From assembly GCF_900090145.1 (NCBI RefSeq), contig NZ_FMHI01000017.1, forward strand, positions 1-64,000: a DNA stretch of 64,000 nt, written 5' to 3'. The notes below the pieces were generated by a model. That model saw only the letters and a program-made list of their open reading frames with translations. It searched no databases and was not told the DNA's origin. The position numbers and the translations under genes were made by a program. Every line of letters starts with the position of its first letter. The stretch's first letter is position 1. Shown piece by piece: positions 10,779 through 19,373 of this stretch. Source of the stretch: Streptomyces sp. WMMB 322. GTDB taxonomy: Bacteria > Actinomycetota > Actinomycetes > Streptomycetales > Streptomycetaceae.

Positions 10779-12005
10779 GTGACAGACGCGACCCCTCCCC
10801 CACTGCCCGAGGGCGACCCCTTCGGCCCGGACAACCTCCCCTACGGCGTGTGCACCACCCCCGAGGACCCCGCCCGGCCGCACATCGTCGTGCGCTACGG
10901 CGACCACGTCCTGGACGCGGGCGGGGCGGCGGAGGCCTTCGGCTCGTCGTACGCGGAGCTCCTGCGGCAGCCCCTGCTGGGGCCCCTGATGGCCGCGGGA
11001 CGTCCCGTGTGGCAGGCGGTGCGCGGGGAGCTGCGCGAGTGGCTCACCGCACCGCAGCACCGGGAGACCGCGGGCCGGTTCCTGCGGCCGCTGGCGGAGG
11101 TGACGATGCGCCTGCCCTTCGAGGTCTCCGACTATGTCGACTTCTACGCCAGCGAGCATCACGCCACGAACGTCGGAAAGATCTTCCGGCCCGACAGCGC
11201 CGCGCTGCCCGCCAACTGGAAGCATCTGCCCATCGGTTACCACGGCCGCGCGGGCACCGTCGTCGTCTCCGGCACCCCCGTGCTGCGGCCCAAGGGCCAG
11301 CGCAAGCCGCCCACCGAGGACTCGCCGGTCTTCGGCGCCTCGCGGCGGCTCGACATCGAGGCCGAGGTCGGATTCGTCGTCGGCACCCCGACCGCACACG
11401 GCGACAGCGTCCCGCTCTCCGCCTTCCGCGACCACGTCTTCGGCGTGACGCTCCTCAACGACTGGTCGGCGCGCGACATCCAGGGCTGGGAGTACGTGCC
11501 GCTCGGCCCGTTCCTCGGCAAGTCCTTCGCGACGTCCGTCTCCGCCTGGATCACTCCGCTCGACGCCCTCGACTCCGCCCGTACCGCACCGCCGGAGCGC
11601 GACGTGCCGCTGCTGCCCTATCTCGACGACTCGGCGGAGCCGGAGCCCGGCGGCATCGATCTGAGGCTGACGGTGAGCATCAACGGTCACGCCGTCTCCG
11701 AGCCGCCGTTCTCCGCGATGTACTGGACCGCCGCACAGCAGCTCGCGCACATGACGGTCAACGGCGCCTCGCTGCGCACGGGCGACCTCTACGCGTCCGG
11801 CACGGTGAGCGGGCCGGAGCGCTCGCAGCGCGGCTGCCTGCTGGAGCTGACGTGGGGCGGCAAGGAACCTCTCGAACTGCCGCACGGCAGCCGGGGGTTC
11901 CTGGAGGACGGGGACGAAGTGACCCTCTCCGCATGGGCGCCCGGCCCCGGCGGCGGGCGCATCGGCCTGGGCGAGGTCACCGGAAAGGTACTGCCCGCGC
12001 GGTAG
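10779..12005 (+). CDS. fahA: Fumarylacetoacetase
   Basis: Last enzyme of tyrosine/homogentisate degradation: hydrolyses fumarylacetoacetate to fumarate and acetoacetate. 408 aa from GTG 10779 (AAGGA nine bases upstream). It has the small N-terminal domain (DNLPYGV to LRPLAEVTMRLPF) and the catalytic domain. Family signatures include DYVDFYASEHHATNVGKIFRP (metal Asp and catalytic His region), LPIGYHGRAGTVVVSG, DIEAEVGFVVG and LLNDWSARDIQGWEYVPLGPFLGKSF. No hmgA or hpd neighbour is present, so it stands alone, as it often does in streptomycetes. A long hairpin follows the stop codon. Confidence 0.95.
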   Translation: MTDATPPPLPEGDPFGPDNLPYGVCTTPEDPARPHIVVRYGDHVLDAGGAAEAFGSSYAELLRQPLLGPLMAAGRPVWQAVRGELREWLTAPQHRETAGRFLRPLAEVTMRLPFEVSDYVDFYASEHHATNVGKIFRPDSAALPANWKHLPIGYHGRAGTVVVSGTPVLRPKGQRKPPTEDSPVFGASRRLDIEAEVGFVVGTPTAHGDSVPLSAFRDHVFGVTLLNDWSARDIQGWEYVPLGPFLGKSFATSVSAWITPLDALDSARTAPPERDVPLLPYLDDSAEPEPGGIDLRLTVSINGHAVSEPPFSAMYWTAAQQLAHMTVNGASLRTGDLYASGTVSGPERSQRGCLLELTWGGKEPLELPHGSRGFLEDGDEVTLSAWAPGPGGGRIGLGEVTGKVLPAR

Positions 12006-12016
12006 GGGCGCGGGGC

Positions 12017-12077
12017 GCGCAGCGCCATCGGGGACCGCTGCTCCGGGTCGCTGCGCCGGTCCCCGGTGGCGCTGCGC
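12017..12077. terminator. Long convergent terminator hairpin
   Basis: 21-bp stem (12017-12037 with 12057-12077) with a single G-T wobble and a 19-base loop, 12 bp after the fahA stop. It would serve fahA, and gntR from the other side. Confidence 0.85.
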
Positions 12078-12081
12078 CGGC

Positions 12082-12108
12082 CGTGGTCCGCCGCAACAGC
12101 GGACCACG
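12082..12108. terminator. Second convergent hairpin
   Basis: Perfect 10-bp stem (12082-12091 with 12099-12108), 7-base loop, only four bases after the previous hairpin. Confidence 0.7.
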
Positions 12109-12483
12109 CCTTGCCCGCCACGGGAGCACCGCGGGGGCACGGCGGGGGCACCGCACCGCCCCGACTCCCGAGCCCGGGGCGGCACCAGCACCACCCCGCG
12201 ACCGACCCCGGACCGGGCCCCCACGGACCCGGCCATGGAACGTACGGACGCGGCCACCGCACCACAACGCCCCACCCGCACACCGGTGTCGGCACACCGC
12301 GACAGCAGCCGGCTCGCCGCCGCAACGGCGGACCACGCACCGCCCCGCCGCGGGGCCATCGTGCACTGCGGTCCGAAGACCGCTGCGATCCGTCGCGGCA
12401 CGGCCGCCCGCCGCAGGCCGGGCAGGCCGGCCGGACCGGGCCGACGGCCCGCGGGGCGCGCCGGCCGCCCGGGCCGCCCGGCG

Positions 12484-13260
12484 TCACTCCCCGGGCCCGC
12501 CAGGGCGCTCCCGCACCGCGTCCAGGCGCTCGCGCACCCACCGCTCCACGTCGTTGACGTGGCGGCTCGCCGCCGCGAAGGCGCCGAGGCTGTCGCGGGC
12601 GCGCAGCGCACCGTGGATGTCCATGTGCTGCTGATGCGTCCAGGCGAGGACGTCGGACTTGACCAGGGCCCGCCACATGCGGGCCCTGGCCGTCCGGTTG
12701 CTCACCGACGAGACCAGGGACTGGAGCGTGCGGTTGCCCGTCGCCGCGACGATGTCGGCGTGGAACGCCAGGTCCTCGCGGACGAGTTCGCCCGGGTCCT
12801 GCACCGTCCGCATCCGCTCGATGCGCTCCAGCAGCCCGTCGAGTTCGGCGTCGCCGATGCGGGTCGCGGCGAGCGCGGTCGCTCCCGGCTCCAGCACTTT
12901 GCGGCATTCGAGCATCTCGTCCAGTGCGGTGTCGTGGGCGAGGTCGAGAAAGCTGCCGATGGCGCTCATGAGCCGCTCGGGACGCAGATCGGTGACGAAC
13001 GTGCCGTCGCCGCGCCGCACTTCGAGGACTCCGGCCATGGCGAGCGCCCGCACCGCCTCGCGCAGCGAGGGACGGGACAGCTCCAGTTCACCGGCGAGCG
13101 CCGCCTCGGGAGGCAGCCGGTGCCCGGGGGCGAACTCGCCGCTCTCGATGCGCCGTTTCAGGCGGCCGATCGCCACGTCCACGACGCTGACGGCGTCATT
13201 CGCACGCGGACGGGGGACGCCGCCTGTGCCGCCGTCCTCGCCGGCTCTGTCGGAAACCAT
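12484..13260 (-). CDS. GntR-family (FadR/FCD subfamily) transcriptional regulator
   Basis: DNA-binding regulator of 258 aa. It has an N-terminal winged HTH (about 25-95; [26 protein letters not shown] and VRRGDGTFV) followed by an all-helical FCD effector domain (about 105-245). The FCD domain has the metal-ligand pattern of the family (D/H around [13 protein letters not shown], later HMDIH and [10 protein letters not shown]). It starts five bases after the stop of the L-fuconate dehydratase gene on the same strand, so the two are co-transcribed. The obvious regulon is this sugar-acid module. Effectors of FCD regulators are typically acids such as sugar acids, which fits. Candidate operators are the two GTCAGATGTCT copies in the divergent region at 14.7-14.85 kb. 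Confidence 0.9.
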   Translation of the reverse strand: MVSDRAGEDGGTGGVPRPRANDAVSVVDVAIGRLKRRIESGEFAPGHRLPPEAALAGELELSRPSLREAVRALAMAGVLEVRRGDGTFVTDLRPERLMSAIGSFLDLAHDTALDEMLECRKVLEPGATALAATRIGDAELDGLLERIERMRTVQDPGELVREDLAFHADIVAATGNRTLQSLVSSVSNRTARARMWRALVKSDVLAWTHQQHMDIHGALRARDSLGAFAAASRHVNDVERWVRERLDAVRERPGGPGE

Positions 13261-13265
13261 GGCGG

Positions 13266-14615
13266 TCAGGATGTCACCGTGGCAGCCGCGTCGCTCCACA
13301 CCGGTCCGTCGGGGAAGCGGTGGGCCTGAAGCGTCTCGCGGCGGATCTGCGCGCTGTAGCCCGGGGCTTCGGGCACGCGGTAGCGGGAGCCCTCGACGCG
13401 CACGGGGTCGTGGAAGTGCTCGTGCAGGTGGTCGACGTACTCGACGACGCGGTCCTCCATGGAGCCGCTGACCGCCACGTAGTCGAAGACCGAGAGGTGC
13501 TGCACCAGTTCGCACAGTCCGACGCCGCCGGCGTGCGGGCACACCGGTACGCCGTGCGCGGCGGCGAGCAGCAGGGAGGCGACCGCCTCGTTGACGCCGC
13601 CGAGCCGGCAGGCGTCGATCTGGCAGATGCCGATCGCCTCCGCCTGGAGGAACTGTTTGAACATCACGGCGTTGTGGGCGTGTTCTCCGGTGGCGACGTT
13701 GATCGGGGCGATGCGGCGCTGGATGGCCGCGTGCCCGAGCACGTCGTCCGGGCTGGTCGGCTCCTCGAACCACCAGATGCCGAACTCCTTGAGCGCGTCT
13801 GCCCATTCGATGGCCTCGTCGACGCCGAGCGTCTGGTTCGCGTCGATCATCAGCCGGCGGTCGGGACCGATGATCTCGCGGGCGATGCGGCAGCGGCGCA
13901 CGTCGTCGTCGAGGTTCGCGCCGACCTTCAGCTTGACCGAGTCCCAGCCCTGCTCCACGGCCTCGCGGCACAGACGGGCCAGCTTCTCGTCGTCGTAGCC
14001 GAGCCAGCCGGCGCTGGTGGTGTAGGCGGGGTAGCCGTGCTCGCGGACGTACGCCTCGCGCTCGGCCCGGCCCGGAACCCGCGACTCCAGCAGTTCCAGG
14101 GCTGCTTCGGGTGTGAGCGCGTCCTTGAGGTAGCGCCAGTCGACGATGTCGACGATCTGGCGCGGGGTGAAGTCGGCGAGCAGCTTCCACACGGGCTTGC
14201 CCGCACGCTTGGCGGCCAGGTCCCAGCCGGCGTTGATGACGGCGGCCGCCCCGAGGTGGATCGCGCCCTTGTCGGGGCCGAGCCAGCGCAGTTGGCTGTC
14301 GCCGAGGAGATGCCGGGAGAAGCCGCCGAGGTCACCGGTGATCTCGTCGACGGACATGCCGACCGCGCGGCGGCCGATCGCCTCGGCGGCGGCGACGGCC
14401 AGTTCGGTTCCCCGGCCGATGGTGAACGTGAAGCCGTGCCCCTCGGAGACCTGCTCCCCGTCGCCTGCCGTTCCGTCGCCGTCGTCGCCGACGTGCAGGA
14501 TCACGTAGGCGGCGGAGTAGTCGGGCGCCTCGTTCATGGCGTCGGAGCCGTCGAGGGCCTGCGAGGTGGGGAAGCGGACGTCGATCGTCTCGATGTCGAC
14601 GATGCGGGCGGTCAT
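13266..14615 (-). CDS. L-fuconate dehydratase (enolase superfamily)
   Basis: Dehydrates L-fuconate to 2-keto-3-deoxy-L-fuconate in the non-phosphorylated fucose pathway. 449 aa. From the family: catalytic Lys in KLKVGAN, metal ligands Asp in MIDANQ, Glu in FEEPTSPDD and Glu in TGEHAHN, and catalytic His in CPHAGGVGLCELVQHL. The residues around them (TTSAGWLGYDDEKL, VGGVNE-type loop, SMEDRVVEYVDHLHEHF) match fuconate dehydratase rather than other mandelate-racemase-group enzymes. ATG 14615 is preferred over GTG 14621 because AGGAG lies nine bases before it. First gene of an operon with the GntR regulator, divergent from an FAH-family enzyme. No fucose dehydrogenase or lactonase is visible in the window. 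Confidence 0.88.
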   Translation of the reverse strand: MTARIVDIETIDVRFPTSQALDGSDAMNEAPDYSAAYVILHVGDDGDGTAGDGEQVSEGHGFTFTIGRGTELAVAAAEAIGRRAVGMSVDEITGDLGGFSRHLLGDSQLRWLGPDKGAIHLGAAAVINAGWDLAAKRAGKPVWKLLADFTPRQIVDIVDWRYLKDALTPEAALELLESRVPGRAEREAYVREHGYPAYTTSAGWLGYDDEKLARLCREAVEQGWDSVKLKVGANLDDDVRRCRIAREIIGPDRRLMIDANQTLGVDEAIEWADALKEFGIWWFEEPTSPDDVLGHAAIQRRIAPINVATGEHAHNAVMFKQFLQAEAIGICQIDACRLGGVNEAVASLLLAAAHGVPVCPHAGGVGLCELVQHLSVFDYVAVSGSMEDRVVEYVDHLHEHFHDPVRVEGSRYRVPEAPGYSAQIRRETLQAHRFPDGPVWSDAAATVTS

Positions 14616-14946
14616 CGGCACTCACTCCTGATACGTGCGAGAGGGCGGCGAAGGGTGCGCCGCGTGGGACACGCTGCGGGGCACAACGAACCCCGCTGGC
14701 CAAGATGTCAGATGTCTCGCCCACCCGCCAGACCCTCAACTCACGCCACAGAGCCATGTAACGCCAGATCCTGACGTGTACGGCCAGGGACGGACGACCC
14801 CTTGTCAGCGATATGGAGAGGGGTTTACGTTCCACCGGTCAGATGTCTTGCCGTCGGCAGGGCGCGGACGGAGACGAAGCGCAGAAGCCGAGCACCACCC
14901 GGCCGCGGACGCTGCGGGAGCGGCCCCCGGGCAGAGAGGAGCACCG
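14616..14946. promoter_or_regulatory. Divergent control region of the sugar-acid module
   Basis: 331 bp between the divergent dehydratase and FAH-family genes. It holds an exact 11-bp repeat, GTCAGATGTCT, at 14707-14717 and 14838-14848; in both copies the repeat is followed by YGCC. The first copy is itself part of a tandem AGATGTC-AGATGTC. A promoter candidate for the rightward gene lies between the copies. The pattern fits binding by the GntR regulator at both promoters. Confidence 0.55.
14802..14831 (+). promoter_or_regulatory. Candidate promoter of the FAH-family gene
   Basis: TTGTCA (14802-14807), 18-bp spacer, TACGTT (14826-14831). The second GTCAGATGTCT copy begins seven bases after the -10, where a bound repressor would block initiation. 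Confidence 0.5.
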
Positions 14947-15873
14947 ATGACACGCATAGTGCGCTTCGCCGACGAGGGCGGCACCGTACGGACAGGCATC
15001 GCGGACGGCACCGGAGCCATCCGCGCGTTCGACGGCACACGGCGCATCGCCGACCTGCTGCGGCTCCCCGTGGACGAACTGCGCTCCCTCGCCGGGAGCA
15101 CCGCGGGCGGGCCGGCCGTCTTCACCGAGGACGACGTGGTGCTGCTGCCGCCGCTGGACGGGATGATGGAGCTGTGGGCGGCCGGCGTCACCTACGAGCG
15201 CTCCCGTGAGGCACGCGTCGCCGAGAGCACCGAACAGTCCGTCTACGAGCGCGTCTACGACGCCGAACGCCCCGAACTCTTCTTCAAGGCGCAGCCGTGG
15301 CGGATCGTCACCGACGGCGAACCGATCGCCGTACGGGACGACTCCGAGCTGAACGTGCCCGAGCCCGAACTGGGAATCGTCCTCAACAGCCAAGGCCGGA
15401 CCGTGGGTTACGTCGTCACCGACGACGTCAGCTCCCGCTCCATCGAGGGCGAGAACCCGCTGTACCTTCCGCAGGCGAAGATCTACGGCGGAAGCGCCGC
15501 GGTCTCCTCCGGCATCGTGCCCGCCTGGGAGCTCGACGACGTCTCCGCACTGCGGATCACCCTCACCGTCAGCCGCGACGGCGCCGCCGCCTTCGAGGGC
15601 GAGACCTCCACGGCCGCCTTCCACCGCGACCCGCACGGCCTCGCCGAACACCTCTGGCACGCCCAGCCGTTCCCCGACGGTGCGGTCCTGGCGACGGGCA
15701 CCGGCATCGTCCCCGGCATGGACTTCACGCTGCAGGACGGCGACACGGCTCGCATCGAGATCGAGGGCGTGGGCGTGCTGTCCAACCCGGTCGTCGGCGA
15801 CCAGGCGAAGCTTGACTGGCTGGTGGAGGCGGCGGAGCGGCCGCTCATCCGCCGCGAGCGGCGGGTGCGGTAG
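14947..15873 (+). CDS. FAH-superfamily sugar-acid enzyme (2-keto-3-deoxy acid dehydratase/hydrolase)
   Basis: 308-aa member of the fumarylacetoacetate-hydrolase superfamily, ATG 14947 with GAGAGGAG ahead. The catalytic fold begins near KAQPWRIV. PEPELGIVL supplies the metal-binding acidic residues, and the segment SSRSIEGENPLYLPQAKIY is characteristic of the COG3970 group that includes 2-keto-3-deoxy-D-arabinonate dehydratase. Divergent from the L-fuconate dehydratase gene and sharing its control region, it probably acts on the 2-keto-3-deoxy (or 2,4-diketo-3-deoxy) product of that enzyme. Whether it dehydrates or cleaves the acid is not decided by sequence. It is clearly distinct from fahA at 10.8 kb. 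Confidence 0.82.
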   Translation: MTRIVRFADEGGTVRTGIADGTGAIRAFDGTRRIADLLRLPVDELRSLAGSTAGGPAVFTEDDVVLLPPLDGMMELWAAGVTYERSREARVAESTEQSVYERVYDAERPELFFKAQPWRIVTDGEPIAVRDDSELNVPEPELGIVLNSQGRTVGYVVTDDVSSRSIEGENPLYLPQAKIYGGSAAVSSGIVPAWELDDVSALRITLTVSRDGAAAFEGETSTAAFHRDPHGLAEHLWHAQPFPDGAVLATGTGIVPGMDFTLQDGDTARIEIEGVGVLSNPVVGDQAKLDWLVEAAERPLIRRERRVR

Positions 15874-15933
15874 CCCCTGGTCTGATGCCTCGCGGCCGAC
15901 GGTCGCCGCCTGCGTCGAGTTCCGCGGATCTGA

Positions 15934-16620
15934 TCAGCGTGATCGGATTTCCCAGGCCGGCCGCTGGAGCTCATCGTTGTGGATGATGATGTCGGCGCGG
16001 TCTGTTGGGCGGGCAGTGGCGAAGTAAAGCTGCTGGGAGGGGATGTAACGGTCGCGCCAGGCCCGCTCGATCTCGGCTGTGCCGGCCGCGGATCCGGCCA
16101 GCGCCTCGCCTCGGGTTCTGGCGCGATTCAGCGTCCGTTCGAACGTGACAGACAGGAAGATGCTGAGGTCCCAACGGTCGGCCAGCTCCGGGCGTAGGAG
16201 GAAGACGCCGTCGAAGAGAAGCACGGAGTCCGCGGGTGCTTCGGTGACAGGAAGACACAGTGCGGTGTCGGTGCCCCGGTCGTAGACCGCCTGCTGGAAC
16301 TTTCGGTCACCGGCCGGGCCCAGTGGGTCGAGCAGGACCTGGCACATCGTGTCGTGATCGTGGCTGTCGAAGTAGCAGCCCTCGGGCGAGTACTCGCCGC
16401 GCCGATAGCGCTGTGCCTTGGGGAACAGGAAACCCTCGATCGTCGCGCGGATGACGTGGCGCCCCTGTGCGCGCAGAACAACGGCAAGTTCGTCGGCCAG
16501 TGTCGTCTTGCCGGCGGCCGGCGGCCCGTCGATGGCGACGCGCACCGGGTGCCCGACCGCGACGGACTCGATCGTTTCGGCCAGGCGGCCCAGGAGTTCG
16601 CCGCGGGTACCGTCGTCCAC
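15934..16620 (-). CDS. Uridine-kinase-like P-loop protein
   Basis: 228-aa P-loop NTPase of the uridine kinase / phosphoribulokinase type. It has Walker A GPPAAGKT near residue 32, RATIEGFLFP and the RYRRGEYSPEGCYFDSHD segment (substrate region with the acidic pair), LLFDGVFLLRPEL (Walker B-like), and a lid arginine cluster TLNRARTRGEAL. Such stand-alone actinobacterial proteins are usually annotated uridine kinase; the true phosphoryl acceptor is unproven. It starts at GTG 16620, with no strong ribosome site visible. It is convergent with the FAH-family gene and has no functional neighbour. Confidence 0.8.
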   Translation of the reverse strand: MDDGTRGELLGRLAETIESVAVGHPVRVAIDGPPAAGKTTLADELAVVLRAQGRHVIRATIEGFLFPKAQRYRRGEYSPEGCYFDSHDHDTMCQVLLDPLGPAGDRKFQQAVYDRGTDTALCLPVTEAPADSVLLFDGVFLLRPELADRWDLSIFLSVTFERTLNRARTRGEALAGSAAGTAEIERAWRDRYIPSQQLYFATARPTDRADIIIHNDELQRPAWEIRSR

Positions 16621-16675
16621 GGTGTGCCACCGTCCCTGTGTCGTGATACGAGCCCACCCTATGGCCGGTCACGTG

Positions 16676-16790
16676 TCAGGCTGCTGCCGACTCCTCACAT
16701 TCGACGAGGGCGCCGTTCTCGAACCTGCCGCCGGAGCGGACGAGGGTGACGAGGTGGGCACCGGTGATCGCTCGGGCACCGCCCGCGAAG
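16676..16790 (-). pseudogene. Possible 3' remnant of a small gene
   Basis: On the minus strand about 35 codons ending at 16676 (GGARAITGAHLVTLVRSGG, then RFENGALVECEESAAA) show coding-like third-position G/C, unlike the sequence upstream of them. No start codon or ribosome site can be placed. The open frame runs back through a terminator palindrome into the next gene in another frame. The ending (VECEESAAA) faintly resembles the end of the neighbouring membrane protein (AECEAAS). It could be a decayed gene end or chance. Confidence 0.3.
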
Positions 16791-16836
16791 CGGGGAGAGC
16801 GCGCGTGCCTGGGACACCTCCCCTGGCTGTGCCGGA

Positions 16837-16869
16837 GACCCCACCCCGGACGAAGTCCGGGGTGGGGTC
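16837..16869. terminator. Terminator of the membrane protein gene
   Basis: Perfect 14-bp stem (16837-16850 with 16856-16869), 5-base loop, 30 bp beyond the minus-strand stop at 16900. Confidence 0.85.
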
Positions 16870-16899
16870 GCGACGGGGCGAACCTTGCCAGGAGGGGCA

Positions 16900-18333
16900 T
16901 TAGCTTGCTGCCTCGCACTCGGCGTGCGGGTCCTGGGCCTCCAGGCCACCCGTGCCGCGTTGCCGTTCCCGTAGCCGCACGGTCACGCGGCGGGCGGTGA
17001 GCATGAGCCCGAGGATGGGGGCGCCGACGAAGAGTGGGACGAGCACCCACAGCAGCCCGGAGCCGCCGTAGCCGGTCTCCGCGCCCGCGCCCGTGGCGAG
17101 CAGCAAGGCAGCGAGGAAAGCCACGGCGAGTCCGGCGGTCACGGGGCGGAAGCTGCCGGGATGCCAGATGGCGTAGGGGCCAACCGCGTGCACGGGCCGG
17201 GCTGCCTCGTAGGGGCTCTCGGGGGCGGCCTCCGAGGGCAGGCCGGGGCCTTGGGTTCCGCCGGAGACCTCGCCGTACACGTAACGGAGGTCGTCCGGGC
17301 GGTCGTCCAGAACCAGCACCGCGCTGCTCACGCGCGCGGGATCGTCCGGGACGGCGGCCTCGCCCGGGTCAGGGGTCTGCCAGTACAGGTGTCCCGTCCG
17401 TCCCTCCAACTCCGCTGCCAGCGCCTGCGGTTCGAAACAACGGTCCACGAAGAGATCCCGCATTCCCTCGCCCGAGGTGAGGCGCAGTGCGGGGCGGAGA
17501 CTGCTGCGGTCCCAGCCCCCCTTGACCCTTGAGTTGCGCCGCAGATTCCGCCCGGCGGTGACCTCGGCCACCCGCACGCGGGCACGCCGCACGCGGTCCC
17601 GCGCGCCCTGGAAGGAGGCGGCCAGCGGCTGGGAGTTCCTGGTGAACAGGCCGACGGCGGCGTACCCGAGCACGGACAGACCGATGATGACCAGCGCGAC
17701 GTAGCCGAGCGTGGACGGGCCTCCCTCGACGAGCGCCTTCAGGTCCTGCTCCGGCCCCAGGACGGCGCCGTGCTGTGGGGCGTCCGGGGAATAGAGACCC
17801 CACACCAGATCACCTGCCTCGGCGGGCTGCCGCAGCTCCACCTCACCCTGCATCCGCGGCTGTTCGCCGCGCTCGGTGTCCCCTTCAGCAGGTGTGACGG
17901 AGACATGCGAGCGAAACCGGACCTTGCTCCGGTCCTCGTACTTCCGGACGTCGTGGACCTCCGTGATTTCGACGGGAGCGACGGCGGGGTCGCCCGCGCG
18001 GATGCGCAGGAGCTGTTCCGTGGCCGACTCCGTGGACGTACCGGCCAGCACGGACGTCGCGAAGAGCACCGGCACAGCGATACACGCACCGATGACCCGT
18101 CGTCGCGGCCACCAGTACCGCGCCCGCTCACCACCGCCCCCGCCACCGGCAGCAGCCCCACGTACCCGGACCAGCCAGTACCCGGAAGCGGCGGCCACCA
18201 CCAGCAGGCAGGCCAGCAAGTCCCAGCGGGGATACGGCGCCACCGTCCGCACCAGCAGGCATGCGGCGAAGGCGAGCACGCCCAGCCGGCCCACCACGGT
18301 GGCCGTCCGGAGCCTCCAGTCGCGTTGGATCAC
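16900..18333 (-). CDS. Multi-pass membrane protein of unknown function
   Basis: 477 aa from GTG 18333 (GAGGG nine bases upstream); an earlier start at 18441 would overlap the divergent NUDIX gene. About six transmembrane segments: two near the N-terminus (around 15-40 and 45-65), one before the first extracytoplasmic region (around 85-105), one at about 215-240, and two near the C-terminus. The soluble part between TM3 and TM4 contains EITEVHDVRKYEDRSKVRF, resembling a beta-rich DUF3592-type insertion. The region between TM4 and TM5 is large and cytoplasmic or exposed. I do not recognise the family. The C-terminus is charged and ends HAECEAAS. A terminator follows. Confidence 0.75.
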   Translation of the reverse strand: MIQRDWRLRTATVVGRLGVLAFAACLLVRTVAPYPRWDLLACLLVVAAASGYWLVRVRGAAAGGGGGGERARYWWPRRRVIGACIAVPVLFATSVLAGTSTESATEQLLRIRAGDPAVAPVEITEVHDVRKYEDRSKVRFRSHVSVTPAEGDTERGEQPRMQGEVELRQPAEAGDLVWGLYSPDAPQHGAVLGPEQDLKALVEGGPSTLGYVALVIIGLSVLGYAAVGLFTRNSQPLAASFQGARDRVRRARVRVAEVTAGRNLRRNSRVKGGWDRSSLRPALRLTSGEGMRDLFVDRCFEPQALAAELEGRTGHLYWQTPDPGEAAVPDDPARVSSAVLVLDDRPDDLRYVYGEVSGGTQGPGLPSEAAPESPYEAARPVHAVGPYAIWHPGSFRPVTAGLAVAFLAALLLATGAGAETGYGGSGLLWVLVPLFVGAPILGLMLTARRVTVRLRERQRGTGGLEAQDPHAECEAAS

Positions 18334-18431
18334 CCGAAGTCGTCCCTCATCCTGTCCTGCGCGCTCTTGTGCTGCGCGCCCGTCAACGCGGTCATAATCA
18401 AGGTCGCCGAGCACCCCAAGGAACTCGTGAA

Positions 18432-18893
18432 GTGAACGCACCCGTCGACGCCGCCCTGCTGGACGCCCTCATCCACGCCGCCGACGCCGACGGCATAGCC
18501 AAGCACGTCGTCGGCGCCGTCATCTCGGACGCAGAAGGCAAGGTATTGCTGCTGCACCGCGCCGCCGACGACTACCTCGGCGGCCTGTGGGAGCTGCCCT
18601 CCGGCGGCGTCGACTCGGGCGAGACCCTGACCGAGGCCCTGCACCGGGAAGTTGCCGAGGAGACCGGACTCACGATCACGGCGATCGGGACCTACCTCGG
18701 ACACTTCGACTACCTCTCCAAGAGCGGCAAGAAGACCCGCCAGCTCAACTTCACCGCCACGACCGCCCGCGAGAACGACGCGATCAAGCTCACGGAACAC
18801 GATGCACATCTGTGGGCCGACCGTACGGAGCAGGAGCAGGTCTCCAGCGCCGTACGGTCCGTCCTTGCAACCTGGCGAGAGGACACCGCGTGA
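18432..18893 (+). CDS. NUDIX hydrolase
   Basis: 153-aa NUDIX pyrophosphohydrolase. The complete Nudix box is present (G-x5-E-x7-REV-x-EE-x-GL, beginning GGVDSGETL near residue 57 and including REVAEETGL), so the metal-binding Glu residues are intact. It starts at GTG 18432 with AAGGA eight bases upstream; a longer open frame has no ribosome site. The substrate (a nucleoside diphosphate linked to X) is unknown. It is divergent from the membrane protein gene, with about 98 bp between starts. The 177 bp after its stop hold no gene I can support. Confidence 0.9.
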   Translation: MNAPVDAALLDALIHAADADGIAKHVVGAVISDAEGKVLLLHRAADDYLGGLWELPSGGVDSGETLTEALHREVAEETGLTITAIGTYLGHFDYLSKSGKKTRQLNFTATTARENDAIKLTEHDAHLWADRTEQEQVSSAVRSVLATWREDTA

Positions 18894-19070
18894 TGAATCC
18901 GCCCGCCCGCAGTCGTCACAGGTAGAGCTGCACGCGGCAATTCGCGCAGCAGGTCTTGCCGTTGATCTTCTTGATGCCGGGATGGACGCATCGGACGGGT
19001 TGGGGTTTCGAACTTCGCCGTGGCGGATCGTCGCGTTGCGGGTCGTCCCGATGCGGGCCGGGCGGTGAGG

Positions 19071-19373
19071 TCATCGCCTCCACCTCCACCAACTGCGCTC
19101 CGAACTGCCCGCTGTCTCAGGCGCGTTGGGGCGGTCCTGGTGGCGCAACTGGCGGTGGACCATGTAGTCCAGCTCCGCTATGCACTGCCCGCAGCCGTAC
19201 ATCTCGCCGGTGGCGCCGGATGCGTGCACCGGCCCGAGCCACAGCACCCGCACCCCGGCGCGGCGGCAGTAGAGCATGCACAGGCCCGTCTCCCACGGGT
19301 TGCCGTCATCGGTCTGTGCGACCAGCGGCCACGTTCGGCCCGGGGGCCGTTCGGCTGCCACGGTGAAGGTCAC
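19071..19373 (-). CDS. Small cysteine-rich protein, third gene of a coupled trio
   Basis: 100-aa protein from GTG 19373, whose GTGA overlaps the stop of the gene before it. Two cysteine pairs (CMLYC and CGQC, about 30 residues apart) suggest a small zinc-ribbon-like fold. The C-terminus is polar. Small genes of this kind occur in streptomycetes next to HTH/DUF397 pairs, but I know of no assigned function. It lies in a three-gene, 4-bp-overlapping minus-strand operon transcribed away from the HTH regulator at 20.0 kb. Confidence 0.65.
   Translation of the reverse strand: MTFTVAAERPPGRTWPLVAQTDDGNPWETGLCMLYCRRAGVRVLWLGPVHASGATGEMYGCGQCIAELDYMVHRQLRHQDRPNAPETAGSSERSWWRWRR

Larger units (their letters stand above)
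12006..12483. other. Convergent intergenic region rich in hairpins
   Basis: 478 bp between the convergent fahA and gntR genes, extremely G/C-rich. It holds two strong hairpins (listed separately) and a repeated phrase (CCGCAAC-R-GCGGACCACGC at about 12091-12109 and 12320-12338). Open frames exist on both strands but show no domain, ribosome site or start logic. I see no gene. Confidence 0.6.

Noticed and set aside
12006-12483. Open frames of 100 or more codons on both strands between fahA and gntR
   Set aside because: They are by-products of very high G/C: no ribosome sites, no domains, arginine/proline-rich translations.
12484-14190. 568-codon frame as a longer GntR protein
   Set aside because: The upstream part is the fuconate dehydratase gene in another frame; the regulator begins at 13260.
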